In this document: one piece after another, positions 27,701 through 36,196 of the stretch | How the letters are laid out: each line of letters begins with the position of its first letter | How positions within the stretch are numbered: the stretch's first letter is position 1 | Assembly: GCF_000422545.1 (NCBI RefSeq) | Contig: NZ_AULZ01000011.1 | Location: 1-64,000, forward strand | DNA length: 64,000 bases | DNA from: Desulfocurvibacter africanus subsp. africanus DSM 2603 | GTDB taxonomy: Bacteria; Desulfobacterota; Desulfovibrionia; Desulfovibrionales; Desulfovibrionaceae | Direction: 5' to 3' | Translations under genes and position numbers: made by a program | Notes under the pieces: model-generated | What the model was told of the DNA's origin: nothing | What the model saw: the letters and a program-made list of their open reading frames with translations, nothing else | The model's database searches: none

Positions 27701-29676
27701 GCCTGGATCACGGTGCCGGGCGCGGGCTGGTCCGGAAACAGCTCGCCCTGGCGCAGGAAACTGGCCTGGCCGTCCAGGGTGGCGAAGCCCAGGCGCGGCC
27801 GTTCGTCGGCCAGTGGCGTCGGAGTACGCGTCAGTTCGGTGACCAGCCCGGAGACGAAGCGTATTTGGCGCGACAGACGTTCCAGATCCATGTGTCCAGG
27901 CGTATCGTATGGTGTGCCCCACCAGGGCCGAGCGTCGTTGATGGTGGCTAGGCTGATGCCCACGTAGTTGGCTAGGCTAGCCAGCTCGCCGCCCATGAGC
28001 GGCTGGTCCAGAAACCAGCTCCGCCACGGTCTCAGGCTGTCCGGGCGCAGGGCATTGACGAAACGTACCTGCGCTTCGGAGCTGCCAGGGTTTGCGCTGG
28101 CTTGACCCGCCGCACGGTCAGCGGCGCGGCTGATGAGCGAGAAGGAACCGCTGTAGTTGCGGTCCGGCCGAATGGCGTACATGAAACCTTCGTTGGCGAA
28201 GGCTCCAACACCGTCGCCGCCGCTGGACAAGTACAAGGAGATGCTGGCCGCGACCTCGCGCACGGCGACCATGCCGCGCATGTCCCGTGAACTACGCAGG
28301 GAAGCAAGTTGTTCCTCGGCATCGGTCAGGACAGCTTCTTGCGTCCGCCGTATGCGGGGCAGCATGCGTTCGAGTGTTTCGCTCTGCTGCGCTGACACCA
28401 GTTCCGGGGACAAGCCCCAGGTGAGTTGGCGGATCTGCGCCCGATAGTCGGTCAGCGCGCGGATGCGGGTTTCATTGCGCCCTTCACCCAATAGACGCAG
28501 GCGCATGAGTTCCCTGGCCACGCGCTCGGATTCCTGTTTCAACTCATCGTCCATGGCTTTGGCCAGAGGGCCATGGGAACCCGGCAAGGCCGCGGCTACG
28601 GGAGCCGCCTCGTCCAAAGCCTTTAGAACTTCCTCGGCTTCGTCCATGCGGCTGCGTTGATGGCGCTCCAGGTCGCGCAGGTATTTGCCCTTGGCCTGCA
28701 TGGCCCACAGGAATTCTCGCCAACCGGCAAGGCCTTGGGCGTGTCCGCTTGTAGCCACGAGAAGCACCGAGCGGCCCGGAGGATTCTCCTTGAGGTGTTG
28801 CGCCAGATGCAGCAGGCCCGCCACGGACGAGGCTTCGTCCGCACCGGGGGATCGGCCGTAGGCCCAGGCTGTGCTGTCGTAGAAGGCCTCGATTACCACC
28901 AGCTCTTCCGAAAGTTTTTTGTCGACTCCGGGTACGAGGCAGAAGATGTTCTCGGACGCGGCTCGTTCCCAGATGACGTTGGATACGAGCACGGCTTCGG
29001 GATGCTGCGCGTTCCCGGCCTGCATGTCCCGGAAGCCGGGCAGAAGTTGCTCAGCCTCGCTTCCGGTCATGAAGAAGCGCGGAAAATCCAGGGGAGTCAG
29101 CTCGTGCTTGTCCTCGAAGCGCCCCTTGATGCTCGGCTCGTGGTCCACATAGATGAGTGCCTTTGCGCCCAGGGCCGCCGCCGTGCGCCAGTTGCGGCCG
29201 GAGTCCATGTCCATGAGCACGATGGCGCCCTGCACAGGCTTGCCGTCCATCTCGGAAGGCGAACCCCGGCCCACGTAGACCAGTGGACCGGAGACCCCAG
29301 GTGGTGGGATGGTATTCGGCGTAATGGCGTTGAGCTGCAAGGGTGTGATGGCCGTCTCACGCCCGCCGATGCGGATGCGGCTGCCTCGGTGGACGCGCAT
29401 CGGCGTCAGATAGGCATGGCGACCAAGGTCCTCATAGCCCAGGACCTTGAGCTGATCGAAGATGTATGCGGCGGCTTTGGCCGCGCCCGGCGTGCCTGTG
29501 CTGCGGTCCTCCACCGCCGAAAGGGCGGTGATGGTCCGAGCGACCTCCGGCAACGGTTGGGCCGCCACTTTGGCCGAGATCAAGCCCGCCAGCAGGGCGG
29601 CCAGCAAAGCAGGCCAGTATCTTCGGAATGTGCCGGGCGGGCTTTTTCGTGCCAGGCTGGGCCGCGTGCGCATCAT
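24784..29676 (-). CDS. Giant fusion: M28-like pseudo-peptidase plus FtsX-type permease
   Basis: 1630 residues. Order: signal anchor (about 18-40); PA-like domain (about 120-205); M28-like domain (about 40-340); long soluble region (340-910); membrane segments at about 913-1000; an FtsX-type first segment preceded by NLRRRKMRTLLTTLTL (about 1030-1060); a periplasmic MacB-like domain; three further membrane segments (about 1340-1480) containing YERKREISVYTSVGMAP; and a cytoplasmic tail of about 150 residues. In the M28 part the first zinc His is replaced by F265 (AFYDS). The bridging Asp is kept (PGAD280). The catalytic Glu-Glu pair is replaced by H312-A313 (SGHAQGLAG). It is therefore probably a binding domain, not an active peptidase. 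The ATPase and second permease genes lie just upstream. Confidence 0.85.
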   Translation of the reverse strand: MMRTRPSLARKSPPGTFRRYWPALLAALLAGLISAKVAAQPLPEVARTITALSAVEDRSTGTPGAAKAAAYIFDQLKVLGYEDLGRHAYLTPMRVHRGSRIRIGGRETAITPLQLNAITPNTIPPPGVSGPLVYVGRGSPSEMDGKPVQGAIVLMDMDSGRNWRTAAALGAKALIYVDHEPSIKGRFEDKHELTPLDFPRFFMTGSEAEQLLPGFRDMQAGNAQHPEAVLVSNVIWERAASENIFCLVPGVDKKLSEELVVIEAFYDSTAWAYGRSPGADEASSVAGLLHLAQHLKENPPGRSVLLVATSGHAQGLAGWREFLWAMQAKGKYLRDLERHQRSRMDEAEEVLKALDEAAPVAAALPGSHGPLAKAMDDELKQESERVARELMRLRLLGEGRNETRIRALTDYRAQIRQLTWGLSPELVSAQQSETLERMLPRIRRTQEAVLTDAEEQLASLRSSRDMRGMVAVREVAASISLYLSSGGDGVGAFANEGFMYAIRPDRNYSGSFSLISRAADRAAGQASANPGSSEAQVRFVNALRPDSLRPWRSWFLDQPLMGGELASLANYVGISLATINDARPWWGTPYDTPGHMDLERLSRQIRFVSGLVTELTRTPTPLADERPRLGFATLDGQASFLRQGELFPDQPAPGTVIQAYQDNGVFYAMTDTEGMFRLVGVGNKKVIVGKVILEAYRFDPVSGNVLWAIDKRGTGKDAYRVKMNRLFEETRLTMFAADQMTVFNTLEPRTFAFMTKIALFDSRRDAEPNRFWYSRIDTRDSTLLSFYLEPGIPLKYTLSDTLLNRKMIMTNAVPGQPEGVGYLPEEWPLIPRTEYHAAKDMWALLLPRIDNLEEHGVVNERIRSLRQEGLDAFNEAERAYAEQRYSDFLESSRVAWSLASRVYNDVEATQRDVLLGVLFYVALFVPFAYCAERLLFSFADIKQRILALLAILAVVIGIIYNVHPAFQLTYSPLVVILAFFILGLSMLVSLIIFLRFEREMAGLQRRTSSQGAELGRWKALGASFAIGVSNLRRRKMRTLLTTLTLVLLTFTIMSFTAVKSVRERGASLFSRQTPYAGLLMRSLAWSSLPPEAMPIVRNKFRGAALVGPRIWLEGSARTSAAFVPLETDAGHELARGLVGLSPQEPEISGMNRILVGGRWFAPDEERAVLLPNRMAERLGIDPGNPEGATVNVWGIPFTVTGVFDGGRLTSETDLDGEPVTPAVFPSETVLGVAEMEAGETESEQDLRTVQTRYEHVSGEVTVIVPASTAMALGGQLKAMAIRPPAPGDVPRLARHMVDRFGLPLFCGIVPEGVSPGSESAGTYLFYAADTLDYSGLPNVVVPVLISALIVLNTMIASVYERKREISVYTSVGMAPTHVSFLFVAEALAYAVISVVLGYLLAQIAAQVLAGTPLWAGMTANYSSLGGVAAMILVILVVLASVIYPSKVAGQIAIPDVNRSWSMPEPDGDEMVATLPFLLKRDEQRCVGGYLVDYYKAHEDISHGLFSSDDIAYRYACPMPIRGSVTDTIGEPSGEDECLQMSAKVWLAPFDFGVRQHVQLIFCPARVSPEFLEIQVRLKREAGEHGAWKRINKGFLNDLRRQLLAWRSLGQEDRTRYEDLIIFPTPEPQQA

Positions 29677-29686
29677 TGCCGCATCC

Positions 29687-30451
29687 TTATTCGGCCTGGG
29701 CCCTGCTTGAGATAGTGCCGACCTCGATCTTGAGCTCGGAGCGATTCTCGATGCGGTCGATGCGGCCGTCCACGATCCAGACTACCCTATCCGAGACATT
29801 GAGCATCTTGTAGTCGTGGGTGGCGGTTATAACCGTGACGCCCTGTTCGCGGCTCAAGGTCTTGAGCAGGGTGATGATCTCCTCGCCCGTTGACAGGTCC
29901 AGGTTGCCCGTGGGTTCGTCGGCCAGGATGATGGCTGGGTCATTGGCCAGGGAGCGGGCGATGGCCACGCGCTGTTGCTGGCCGCCCGACAACTCCTGGG
30001 GCTTGTGGTCGAAGCGTTTGTCCAAGCCCACCAGGCGCAGGAGCTTGATGCCTTTGTCCACGGCTTCATCGTTGCTCGCGCCGCCGAAAATCATGGGCAA
30101 GGTCACGTTCTCCAGGGCGGTCATGACCTGGATGAGGTTGAAGGTTTGAAAGATGTAGCCGATTTTGCGGTTGCGCAGCCAAGCCAGTTCGTAGGCGTCC
30201 AGTTGAGCCACATCCACTTCGTCGATGAAGACCTTGCCTTCGCTGGGCTTGTCCAGGCCGCCGATCATATTGAAGAGCGTACTCTTGCCCGAGCCGGATG
30301 GCCCCATGATGGATACGTACTCTCCGCTCATGATCTCCAGGTCGATGCCGCGCAGGGCTTCGACCTCGATCTTGCCCAGGCGGAAGACCTTGCGCACCCC
30401 CATGGCCCTGACAATGGTGCGGCCCTGAATATTTGTGTGAATTGTATTCAT
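29687..30451 (-). CDS. ABC transporter ATPase, LolD/MacB type
   Basis: 254 residues with Walker A GPSGSGKST (50-58), Q-loop Q102, signature LSGGQ (154-158), Walker B ILADEP (around 175-180) and H-loop H212. The LxNxxLP-type sequence ENVTLPM and the N-terminal layout are typical of the LolD/MacB/FtsE group, which powers FtsX-type permeases that do mechanical work across the periplasm rather than classical import. Permease partners flank it: the 232-residue FtsX protein upstream (10 bp) and the giant fusion downstream (10 bp). Confidence 0.95.
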   Translation of the reverse strand: MNTIHTNIQGRTIVRAMGVRKVFRLGKIEVEALRGIDLEIMSGEYVSIMGPSGSGKSTLFNMIGGLDKPSEGKVFIDEVDVAQLDAYELAWLRNRKIGYIFQTFNLIQVMTALENVTLPMIFGGASNDEAVDKGIKLLRLVGLDKRFDHKPQELSGGQQQRVAIARSLANDPAIILADEPTGNLDLSTGEEIITLLKTLSREQGVTVITATHDYKMLNVSDRVVWIVDGRIDRIENRSELKIEVGTISSRAQAE

Positions 30452-30461
30452 GCCGGCTGTC

Positions 30462-31160
30462 TCATTCCTGCACGCGCATGGCTTCCACCGGCTGCATACG
30501 CGCGGCCACGATGGCCGGGTAGATCACGCCGGCCACGCTCAACAGAAAACCCGTGCTTACGGCTGCGAGGAGCGACAATCCCACGGTCGGCAGGGAAAGT
30601 GTTTTCAATACCGGGAGTCCGAAACGAGCCAGTCCCATCAATAGAGCGCCCAAGGCCCCCACCAGCGCGCCGGCCACGGCTCCCAAGATTCCCTGGATTC
30701 CCGCCTCCAGCAGGAAGAGCCGCAACACAAAGCTGTCCAGGGCCCCAAGGCATTTCATGGTGCCGATTTCGCGAAAGCGTTCGGTGACAGCCATGAGCTG
30801 AGCGTTGATAATACCCACGGTGCAGACCAGCAGCGACAGGAGCACGATCCAGCGCTCCGTGGCGCTGCTGCCCGCCTCCCGGACTCCTTGCTGCAGATCA
30901 TAGCCTGCTTGGACAAGGGAATCCCGCAAGTCTGGATCGCCGCTGCGCAGCAGGCCCGTGGCCACATCCGAGGATATGAGGACATAACCGAGAAAGGCCA
31001 CGGCCAGTACTAGGGTCAGGGTAGTGATAAGCGAGCGGAAAAAGCGCACGCGCAGGCTCTGAATGCTGATTTCCAGAGATTTGCGAAAGGGCAGTACGAC
31101 TTGCTTGGCGATGTTGCTTTGTCGCGTGCTGCTGACGTTTTCCTGTCTTTTGCCGCTCAT
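30462..31160 (-). CDS. FtsX-type ABC permease, short form
   Basis: 232 residues with the four-segment FtsX layout: first segment about 43-63 (SLITTLTLVLAVAFLGYV), then about 104-127, 150-178 and 198-222. Helpful motifs are ERFREIGTMKCLGALDSFVL and YPAIVAARMQPVEAMR. The periplasmic loop between segments 1 and 2 is only about 40 residues, whereas LolC/E and MacB have over 150, so this is a minimal subunit. It probably dimerises with the permease part of the 1630-residue protein. It is the first gene of the operon. Confidence 0.88.
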   Translation of the reverse strand: MSGKRQENVSSTRQSNIAKQVVLPFRKSLEISIQSLRVRFFRSLITTLTLVLAVAFLGYVLISSDVATGLLRSGDPDLRDSLVQAGYDLQQGVREAGSSATERWIVLLSLLVCTVGIINAQLMAVTERFREIGTMKCLGALDSFVLRLFLLEAGIQGILGAVAGALVGALGALLMGLARFGLPVLKTLSLPTVGLSLLAAVSTGFLLSVAGVIYPAIVAARMQPVEAMRVQE

Positions 31161-31282
31161 CTCGCTCCCGCCTTGTCAGGAAATCATGCCCATTCGGCTT
31201 GAGGCTACTCGTGCTACGGTATCCCATGAGGGGGAAAATGCAACCGGTTCGCGGTGCAAGTTACAGTGTGTCACAGATGGGA

Positions 31283-32065
31283 TCACCGGATGAGATCAGT
31301 CGGATGAGCAAGGCGCAGGCCTGCGGCCCGTTTGAGAGCGACCAGCAGGCAGTCCAGGAATTCCAGCGCCGCTCGGTTCATGCGTTGATGGTGGAGCATG
31401 ATGCCGCACAGTCCCGTGGCCAGGCTCTGCTCCAACTCGTTAAGCAGTGCGTCAAGAGCGGCCTGGGCCGTAGGCTCCTTGCGCGTGTGCAGATCCACGT
31501 TGACCGCCAGTTCCATCATCTTGGGAGGGGAAGCGGGCTGCGCCCCTGCACTACGTGATACCGCCCGGAAGCAAAGTTCGGCTAAGATATCCAGAGCCTC
31601 GCCATCACAGCGATTCCAAGGCGGAGTGAACAGAGGAGAAATTCGTCCTGCGAGGTAGCTCTCCAGGATGTCGCGGCCCCTGGATATATCCCTTTGCTTG
31701 GCTTCGGCGGATCGTGCCGGTCCGAACTCGCTTTTCTTCCCCGAAGGGTTTCCCTGCTCATGGTTCACATGCCGGAAGCCATGCTGGTGCAGACACCATA
31801 AAGCTCCTCCGGGCGCGAGCATGCCCTTCAGTTCCGTATGCCGCAGGGGCAGCCAAATCGGGACTACGGCCAGAGCCAAGGGCACGTCGTGACGGACGAA
31901 GAGGTCCGTCATACGCGCCAATTGTCTGCCGGGCAGTCCGATGTCATCGGCGCGAAAGAAGATCGTAGCCTGCCGTCCGGATGCCCGTTCAAGGGTCCGT
32001 TCAAGACGCTCCAAGGTATCCGCCGGCGGTCGAAGCCAGAGTTCACAGGGGGCGTATGCGGTCAT
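31283..32065 (-). CDS. Polysaccharide deacetylase-like protein
   Basis: 260 residues of the NodB/DUF2334-like deacetylase fold. The metal motif is FFRADDIGLPG (D40-D41). His residues that may complete the site are in LHQHGFRHVNHE, and FTPPWNRCDG matches the later conserved loop. It likely removes acetyl groups from a glycan or nucleotide sugar. There is no signal peptide, so it would act in the cytoplasm. The ATG overlaps the stop of the glycosyltransferase gene by four bases (ATGA). It ends the glycan operon. Confidence 0.75.
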   Translation of the reverse strand: MTAYAPCELWLRPPADTLERLERTLERASGRQATIFFRADDIGLPGRQLARMTDLFVRHDVPLALAVVPIWLPLRHTELKGMLAPGGALWCLHQHGFRHVNHEQGNPSGKKSEFGPARSAEAKQRDISRGRDILESYLAGRISPLFTPPWNRCDGEALDILAELCFRAVSRSAGAQPASPPKMMELAVNVDLHTRKEPTAQAALDALLNELEQSLATGLCGIMLHHQRMNRAALEFLDCLLVALKRAAGLRLAHPTDLIR

Positions 32066-33222
32066 GATGCGAGATCCTGGAGCAGCCTGGCCGTATTGGC
32101 TGCTCCATCCAAGTCGACCGGCGCCGGCCCGGATCGTCTGCCGGCTTCCATTGCCTGGGCCATGCGCACGGCCAGGCGTTCGGGCTCCAGATCGGCGTCT
32201 TCCAGTATGCCCAGCACACCGAGTTGTTTCAGCTTCTCGGCGCGCAGGCGCTGTTCGTGGTTCTGGTCAAAAGGCCAGACCAGGGCAGGAACTCCCGTGG
32301 CCAGGATATTCATGGCCGTATTGTAGCCGGCTTGGCTCAAGGACAGGTCCGCCGCGTCCAGGTAATCCAGGAAGCGGTCGGTGAAATGCTCAAGAATCAC
32401 GCTGGGTATGGCCGAAGCCAGTTTCTCCAAGGCGAGGAATTCGCTCGCTTCCATGTATGGTCCGCTGAAGACATGCATCCGCGCACCCGAGAGACCCAGG
32501 CGAGCGAAGGCCTGCAATGCGGCAAACAGGAGTCTGCCGCCCACTTTCCCGCCGCCTATGCTGGCCACGATGAGCTTCTGACTAGGCTCCAGACCGAGTT
32601 CCCTGCGCAAGGCAATCCCGGCACCCGATCTAGGCTTGGTAGTCACGAAACCTGTATAGCGTACCGGGATACGCACCCGATCCAGGCTTCCGAAGGTTTC
32701 GTCCAGGCGCAGCAGGGCCGGATCCGCGTGCACAGCCAGCAGGTTGAAGAACTCGTTAAGCCGCTTCACGACGCGCGCTTCGTATTTTTCTTGGTTACTT
32801 TTTTCAACGAGGATATCGCGCAGGCTGCAGACCACCTTGACCGGACCGAAATGGCCGTCGCGTATATCCTGGAGCAGGGGTAGGAGCTCGAAGCTGAACT
32901 GGTTGCGCCCAAAGGGGAAGAGTTCCACCAGGAACAGATCTGGAGAAAACAGGAGAAACCGTTCGCTGAGCAGCCGAGCGCGCTCGTTTTTGACCTCCTC
33001 CAGGCTGCGACCGGGCTCCAAGGGGTAAAGCTCGGAGAAGTCGTCGTTCATCATGAGTCCGGGGAGACGGAAAAGGGATACATGCGGAGGCAACTCGGCA
33101 CGCACCTCAGGGCCGCCCGAGATCAGGTCCACCTCATGGTCGGCCAAAGCCTTGGCGATCTCCAGACTGCGGAAGAAATGGCCCATGCCGAGCACATGCT
33201 GGCAGTAGTAAGCAACTCTCAT
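32062..33222 (-). CDS. MurG-like glycosyltransferase (GT-B fold)
   Basis: 386 residues. The N-terminal MRVAYYCQHVLGMGHFFRSL has the GHxxR-type loop seen in MurG/UGT-like enzymes. The C-terminal half has FTDRFLDYLDAADLSLSQAG and VPALVWPF, the nucleotide-sugar binding region. The frame is open ten codons further upstream, but ATG 33222 overlaps the stop of the phosphatase gene (ATGA) and gives a normal N-terminus. It is similar in type to the 36196-37422 gene, so the operon encodes two enzymes of this kind. The acceptor is unknown. Confidence 0.82.
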   Translation of the reverse strand: MRVAYYCQHVLGMGHFFRSLEIAKALADHEVDLISGGPEVRAELPPHVSLFRLPGLMMNDDFSELYPLEPGRSLEEVKNERARLLSERFLLFSPDLFLVELFPFGRNQFSFELLPLLQDIRDGHFGPVKVVCSLRDILVEKSNQEKYEARVVKRLNEFFNLLAVHADPALLRLDETFGSLDRVRIPVRYTGFVTTKPRSGAGIALRRELGLEPSQKLIVASIGGGKVGGRLLFAALQAFARLGLSGARMHVFSGPYMEASEFLALEKLASAIPSVILEHFTDRFLDYLDAADLSLSQAGYNTAMNILATGVPALVWPFDQNHEQRLRAEKLKQLGVLGILEDADLEPERLAVRMAQAMEAGRRSGPAPVDLDGAANTARLLQDLAS

Positions 33223-33836
33223 GGCGTCTCCAGCATTTCCGGCAGCGGCCACCCAGCCCCTCGTTGGAACAATCCTTGTTCTTCCAGGTCAAGAAGGTAG
33301 AGCCGGTAGCCCTTCTCCAGCAAAGGATTGCCGGGCAGCATGGGGTGTGACTGCGCATGATAGAGCAGGCACTTGATGACACCCTGATGGGTGACCACAA
33401 GTACATTCTGCCCTGGCCAACGGTGGCCGGCGTCCTCCAGTGCGGCCAAGGCCCTGTGCAGGACTTGCCTGCGGCTTTCGCCTTCCGGCGGACGGAAATT
33501 CCAGCCTTGCTCTGCCTGTGCTTTGAACTCCTCGTTAGCCGTCAAATCGGATAGGAGCAGGCCTGTCCACTGCCCCCAGTCCTGCTCACGCAGCCGGGGA
33601 TCGGCCATGCTCGGCAGTTCCTTGCCATTTGTAACAGCTTCGACAGTTTCTTGGGCCCGGCGCAGATCGCTGGTCAGCACTGCCTGGAAATCATGGTTGC
33701 GCAAGACCAACGCCCAGCTTCGGGCCAGGTTCAAGCCCTGTGGCGACAAGGGCGTGTCGCACTGGCCCTGGATACGCCGCTCCTGATTCCAGACCGTGGG
33801 AGCATGGCGCATGAGCAGGAAGCGTGTGACAGCCAT
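33219..33836 (-). CDS. Histidine phosphatase family protein
   Basis: 205 residues. The phosphohistidine motif is LMRHAPTVWN (H11), with LTSDLRRAQETVEA and the second catalytic His in VVTHQGVIK. It belongs to the phosphoglycerate mutase/alpha-ribazole phosphatase superfamily. Placed inside a glycosyltransferase operon and overlapping on both sides, it may remove a phosphate from a sugar-phosphate intermediate, but a role in cobalamin is equally open by sequence alone. Confidence 0.85.
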   Translation of the reverse strand: MAVTRFLLMRHAPTVWNQERRIQGQCDTPLSPQGLNLARSWALVLRNHDFQAVLTSDLRRAQETVEAVTNGKELPSMADPRLREQDWGQWTGLLLSDLTANEEFKAQAEQGWNFRPPEGESRRQVLHRALAALEDAGHRWPGQNVLVVTHQGVIKCLLYHAQSHPMLPGNPLLEKGYRLYLLDLEEQGLFQRGAGWPLPEMLETP

Positions 33837-34954
33837 CAGTTGTTCCCCTGGGTTCTACGCGCCACTTCCCGCAGCTCTGACTCAACCTGCTGGTAGTTGC
33901 GGTTCAAATCATGGTGTAATCGCACACGATCAGCGGCAGTTAGCCCCATGCTCCGGCGCAGCTTTGCATCATCCAGCAGTTTGGCCAGGGTCGCACGAAA
34001 GGCGTCCTCATCGAATGGCCGGCAGAGCAGGCCAGTCTCGCCATTGGCCACCACCTCCGGAATGCCCCAGCCGTCAAACGCCACCACGGGCAGGCCGCAT
34101 GACTGCGCCTCCAGAAAGACCATGCCCAGGGACTCGCGTATGCCGGGAAAGGCGAACACGTCGGCGGCGCTGTAATTCTCAAAGAGCTTTTCCCTAGGCA
34201 CCTGGCCGAGAAAGATGACCCGGCCGGGCAGCTGCTCACGGGCCAATGCTTCCAGGTGGGGACGCATGACGCCATCGCCAGCCAGGGTCAGCAGGAAGTC
34301 CTTGCCTTGGGCAGCAAGCTTGCCGCAGGCTTTGAGCAGAAAGGTCAGTCCTTGGGTTTTCACGTCGTCACGGAACATTGCCGCGGATAGGATAACGGAT
34401 CTGTCGCCCGTATCCCATTCCTTGCGCAGCCGTTCGCGGGCATCCAGATCGAATGCGAATTGCTCCGGAAAGATGCCGGGCGGTATATATCGCAGGCGGT
34501 CCTTGGGGATGATGCGCGCAAGGTTGGTAAGATCGTCTCGCTTGTTGCTGAACACCACAGACGCGGCTCGCAGCGCTGCTCGGTTGAGCAGAAAGCCTGG
34601 GCATGTTTTGAGACTGCGGCGCGTCTTGGTGGAGTAGATGCCCTGGAACACGGCATACGGCACACCGAGCCTGCGCGCGCAGGCCGGGCCGAGCAGGTCC
34701 GGAGCCTTGTAGTAGGTATGATAAGTCAGCCACAGGTCGCACCCTTTAGCGGCGCGCTGCGCCTGTATGCGCTCCAGGCATACCTGCGGCCATTGCCACG
34801 GCTTCCAATAGATCCAGCGGCTGCGCAGACGGCTGACCTGAACAACCTCGTTGTTCAGGCTCAGGAAATCGTGCAGCCCTGTGCCGATGGTCAGGTCGCC
34901 GGATGGATTGGGATGTCCCAGGGGCTTGAATGGAGCATAAAAGGCGATGCGCAT
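33836..34954 (-). CDS. GT4-family glycosyltransferase
   Basis: 372 residues with the GT4 donor site GIRESLGMVFLEAQSCG followed by PVVAFDGWGIPEVV and NGETGLL. The N-terminal domain has FYAPFKPLGHPNPSGD. It is a retaining GT-B enzyme using a nucleotide sugar at the cytoplasmic side of the membrane. The stop overlaps the next ATG by one base. It lies three bp after another GT4 gene. Confidence 0.88.
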   Translation of the reverse strand: MRIAFYAPFKPLGHPNPSGDLTIGTGLHDFLSLNNEVVQVSRLRSRWIYWKPWQWPQVCLERIQAQRAAKGCDLWLTYHTYYKAPDLLGPACARRLGVPYAVFQGIYSTKTRRSLKTCPGFLLNRAALRAASVVFSNKRDDLTNLARIIPKDRLRYIPPGIFPEQFAFDLDARERLRKEWDTGDRSVILSAAMFRDDVKTQGLTFLLKACGKLAAQGKDFLLTLAGDGVMRPHLEALAREQLPGRVIFLGQVPREKLFENYSAADVFAFPGIRESLGMVFLEAQSCGLPVVAFDGWGIPEVVANGETGLLCRPFDEDAFRATLAKLLDDAKLRRSMGLTAADRVRLHHDLNRNYQQVESELREVARRTQGNN

Positions 34955-34957
34955 GCT

Positions 34958-36196
34958 TCAGGTCCCCGGAATTTCATGGCGCAGGATTGAAGCCAGGTTC
35001 TGGATGAGCCGCAGGTTGTCGAAGCATTGCCTTACCCTGTCCTGGGCGGCCGGAATCATGCGCCGGCGCAGATCCTGGTCTGTGAGCGCGCGCTCCAAGG
35101 CCGCGACCATGGCCTGCTCGTCGTCAGGCGGCACGAGCAGGCCTGTGACGCCATCCTCCACGATCTCGGGCAGGGCTGAAACCGATGTTGCCACCACGGG
35201 CACGCCCATGGCCATGCTCTCGGCCAGTACGTTGGGGATTCCGTCGCGGTCGCCGTTCTCCTGGATCCTGCTGCCCAGGACAAAAACGTCGGCCTGCCTG
35301 AATTGTTCACGGATCACCTCATGGGCTTGCACGCCCGGCATGCTCACGACATCCTCCAGGCCAAGTTCGCCTACCAAGGCCTTCAGCTGCGCCCGCTGCT
35401 CGCCATCGCCCACGAGCTCGTAGCGAAAGGCAAGCCCGCGTTGCCGAAGCAGCTTGATGGCCCGGAGCACGGTGTCCAGGCCTTTCTTGCCTGTAAGCCG
35501 GGCCACGGTCAGGATGCGGAAGGGAGGCCGCGCAGTCGGAAGCCGGCCATTGGGCGCGAAGAAGCGCAGGTCGATGCCGTGATAGACTGCATGAACGGGC
35601 GTGCGTCCACTTCCCAGCCTCGTCAGGTATTCGCGATTGGCACGGGTGCAAGTGACCACGAACCTGGCCAGGTCGATCTTCTCGCCAAGCTGTTCAGCCT
35701 CCTGGGTCCAGACGTCTTTTGCATGGGCCGTGAAGCTGAAAGGCAGCCTGCTGAACAGCGAGGCGAACATGGCCACGGAGGTCGGCGAATGGGCAAAGTG
35801 GGCGTGCAGGTGGGTGATACCCGAGCCGGGCAGAATCTTGCGGACGATGTAGGCACCTTGAAGCAAATGCTTGAGCGTGGCCAGCCGGCGCGTGCGCCGA
35901 TATCTGCTCCAGGCAAGAGCCAGGGCGGCGCGAGTTTCGCGCGGCCGTTCGCGCCACAGACTCAGGAAAGGCGGCAGCAGGCGAGGTAGTCCGGTGGTCA
36001 GTTCGGTAGGCAGATAGCTCACTTGTGCCCGGATGCGCCGCACATTGCCGTGAGTGAAGTCCTCGCGCGGTTCGCGCATGGAGATTATATGGATACGGAA
36101 GCCCAGGGACTCCAACTGCAGTATTTCGTTGGAGATGAAGGTCTCGGAAATGCGCGGATAGCCCTTCAGGATCATGCCGATAACGTTGCGCTCCAT
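34958..36196 (-). CDS. GT4-family glycosyltransferase (WcaL/colanic-acid type)
   Basis: 412 residues. The N-terminal KGYPRISETFISNEIL is the signature of WcaL/EpsF-like glycosyltransferases. HLHAHFAHSPTSVAMF and the GT4 site DGIPNVLAESMAMG followed by PVVATSVSALPEIV are clear. It transfers a sugar in the synthesis of an exported or lipid-linked glycan. The ATG overlaps the stop of the upstream gene by one base. Confidence 0.9.
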   Translation of the reverse strand: MERNVIGMILKGYPRISETFISNEILQLESLGFRIHIISMREPREDFTHGNVRRIRAQVSYLPTELTTGLPRLLPPFLSLWRERPRETRAALALAWSRYRRTRRLATLKHLLQGAYIVRKILPGSGITHLHAHFAHSPTSVAMFASLFSRLPFSFTAHAKDVWTQEAEQLGEKIDLARFVVTCTRANREYLTRLGSGRTPVHAVYHGIDLRFFAPNGRLPTARPPFRILTVARLTGKKGLDTVLRAIKLLRQRGLAFRYELVGDGEQRAQLKALVGELGLEDVVSMPGVQAHEVIREQFRQADVFVLGSRIQENGDRDGIPNVLAESMAMGVPVVATSVSALPEIVEDGVTGLLVPPDDEQAMVAALERALTDQDLRRRMIPAAQDRVRQCFDNLRLIQNLASILRHEIPGT

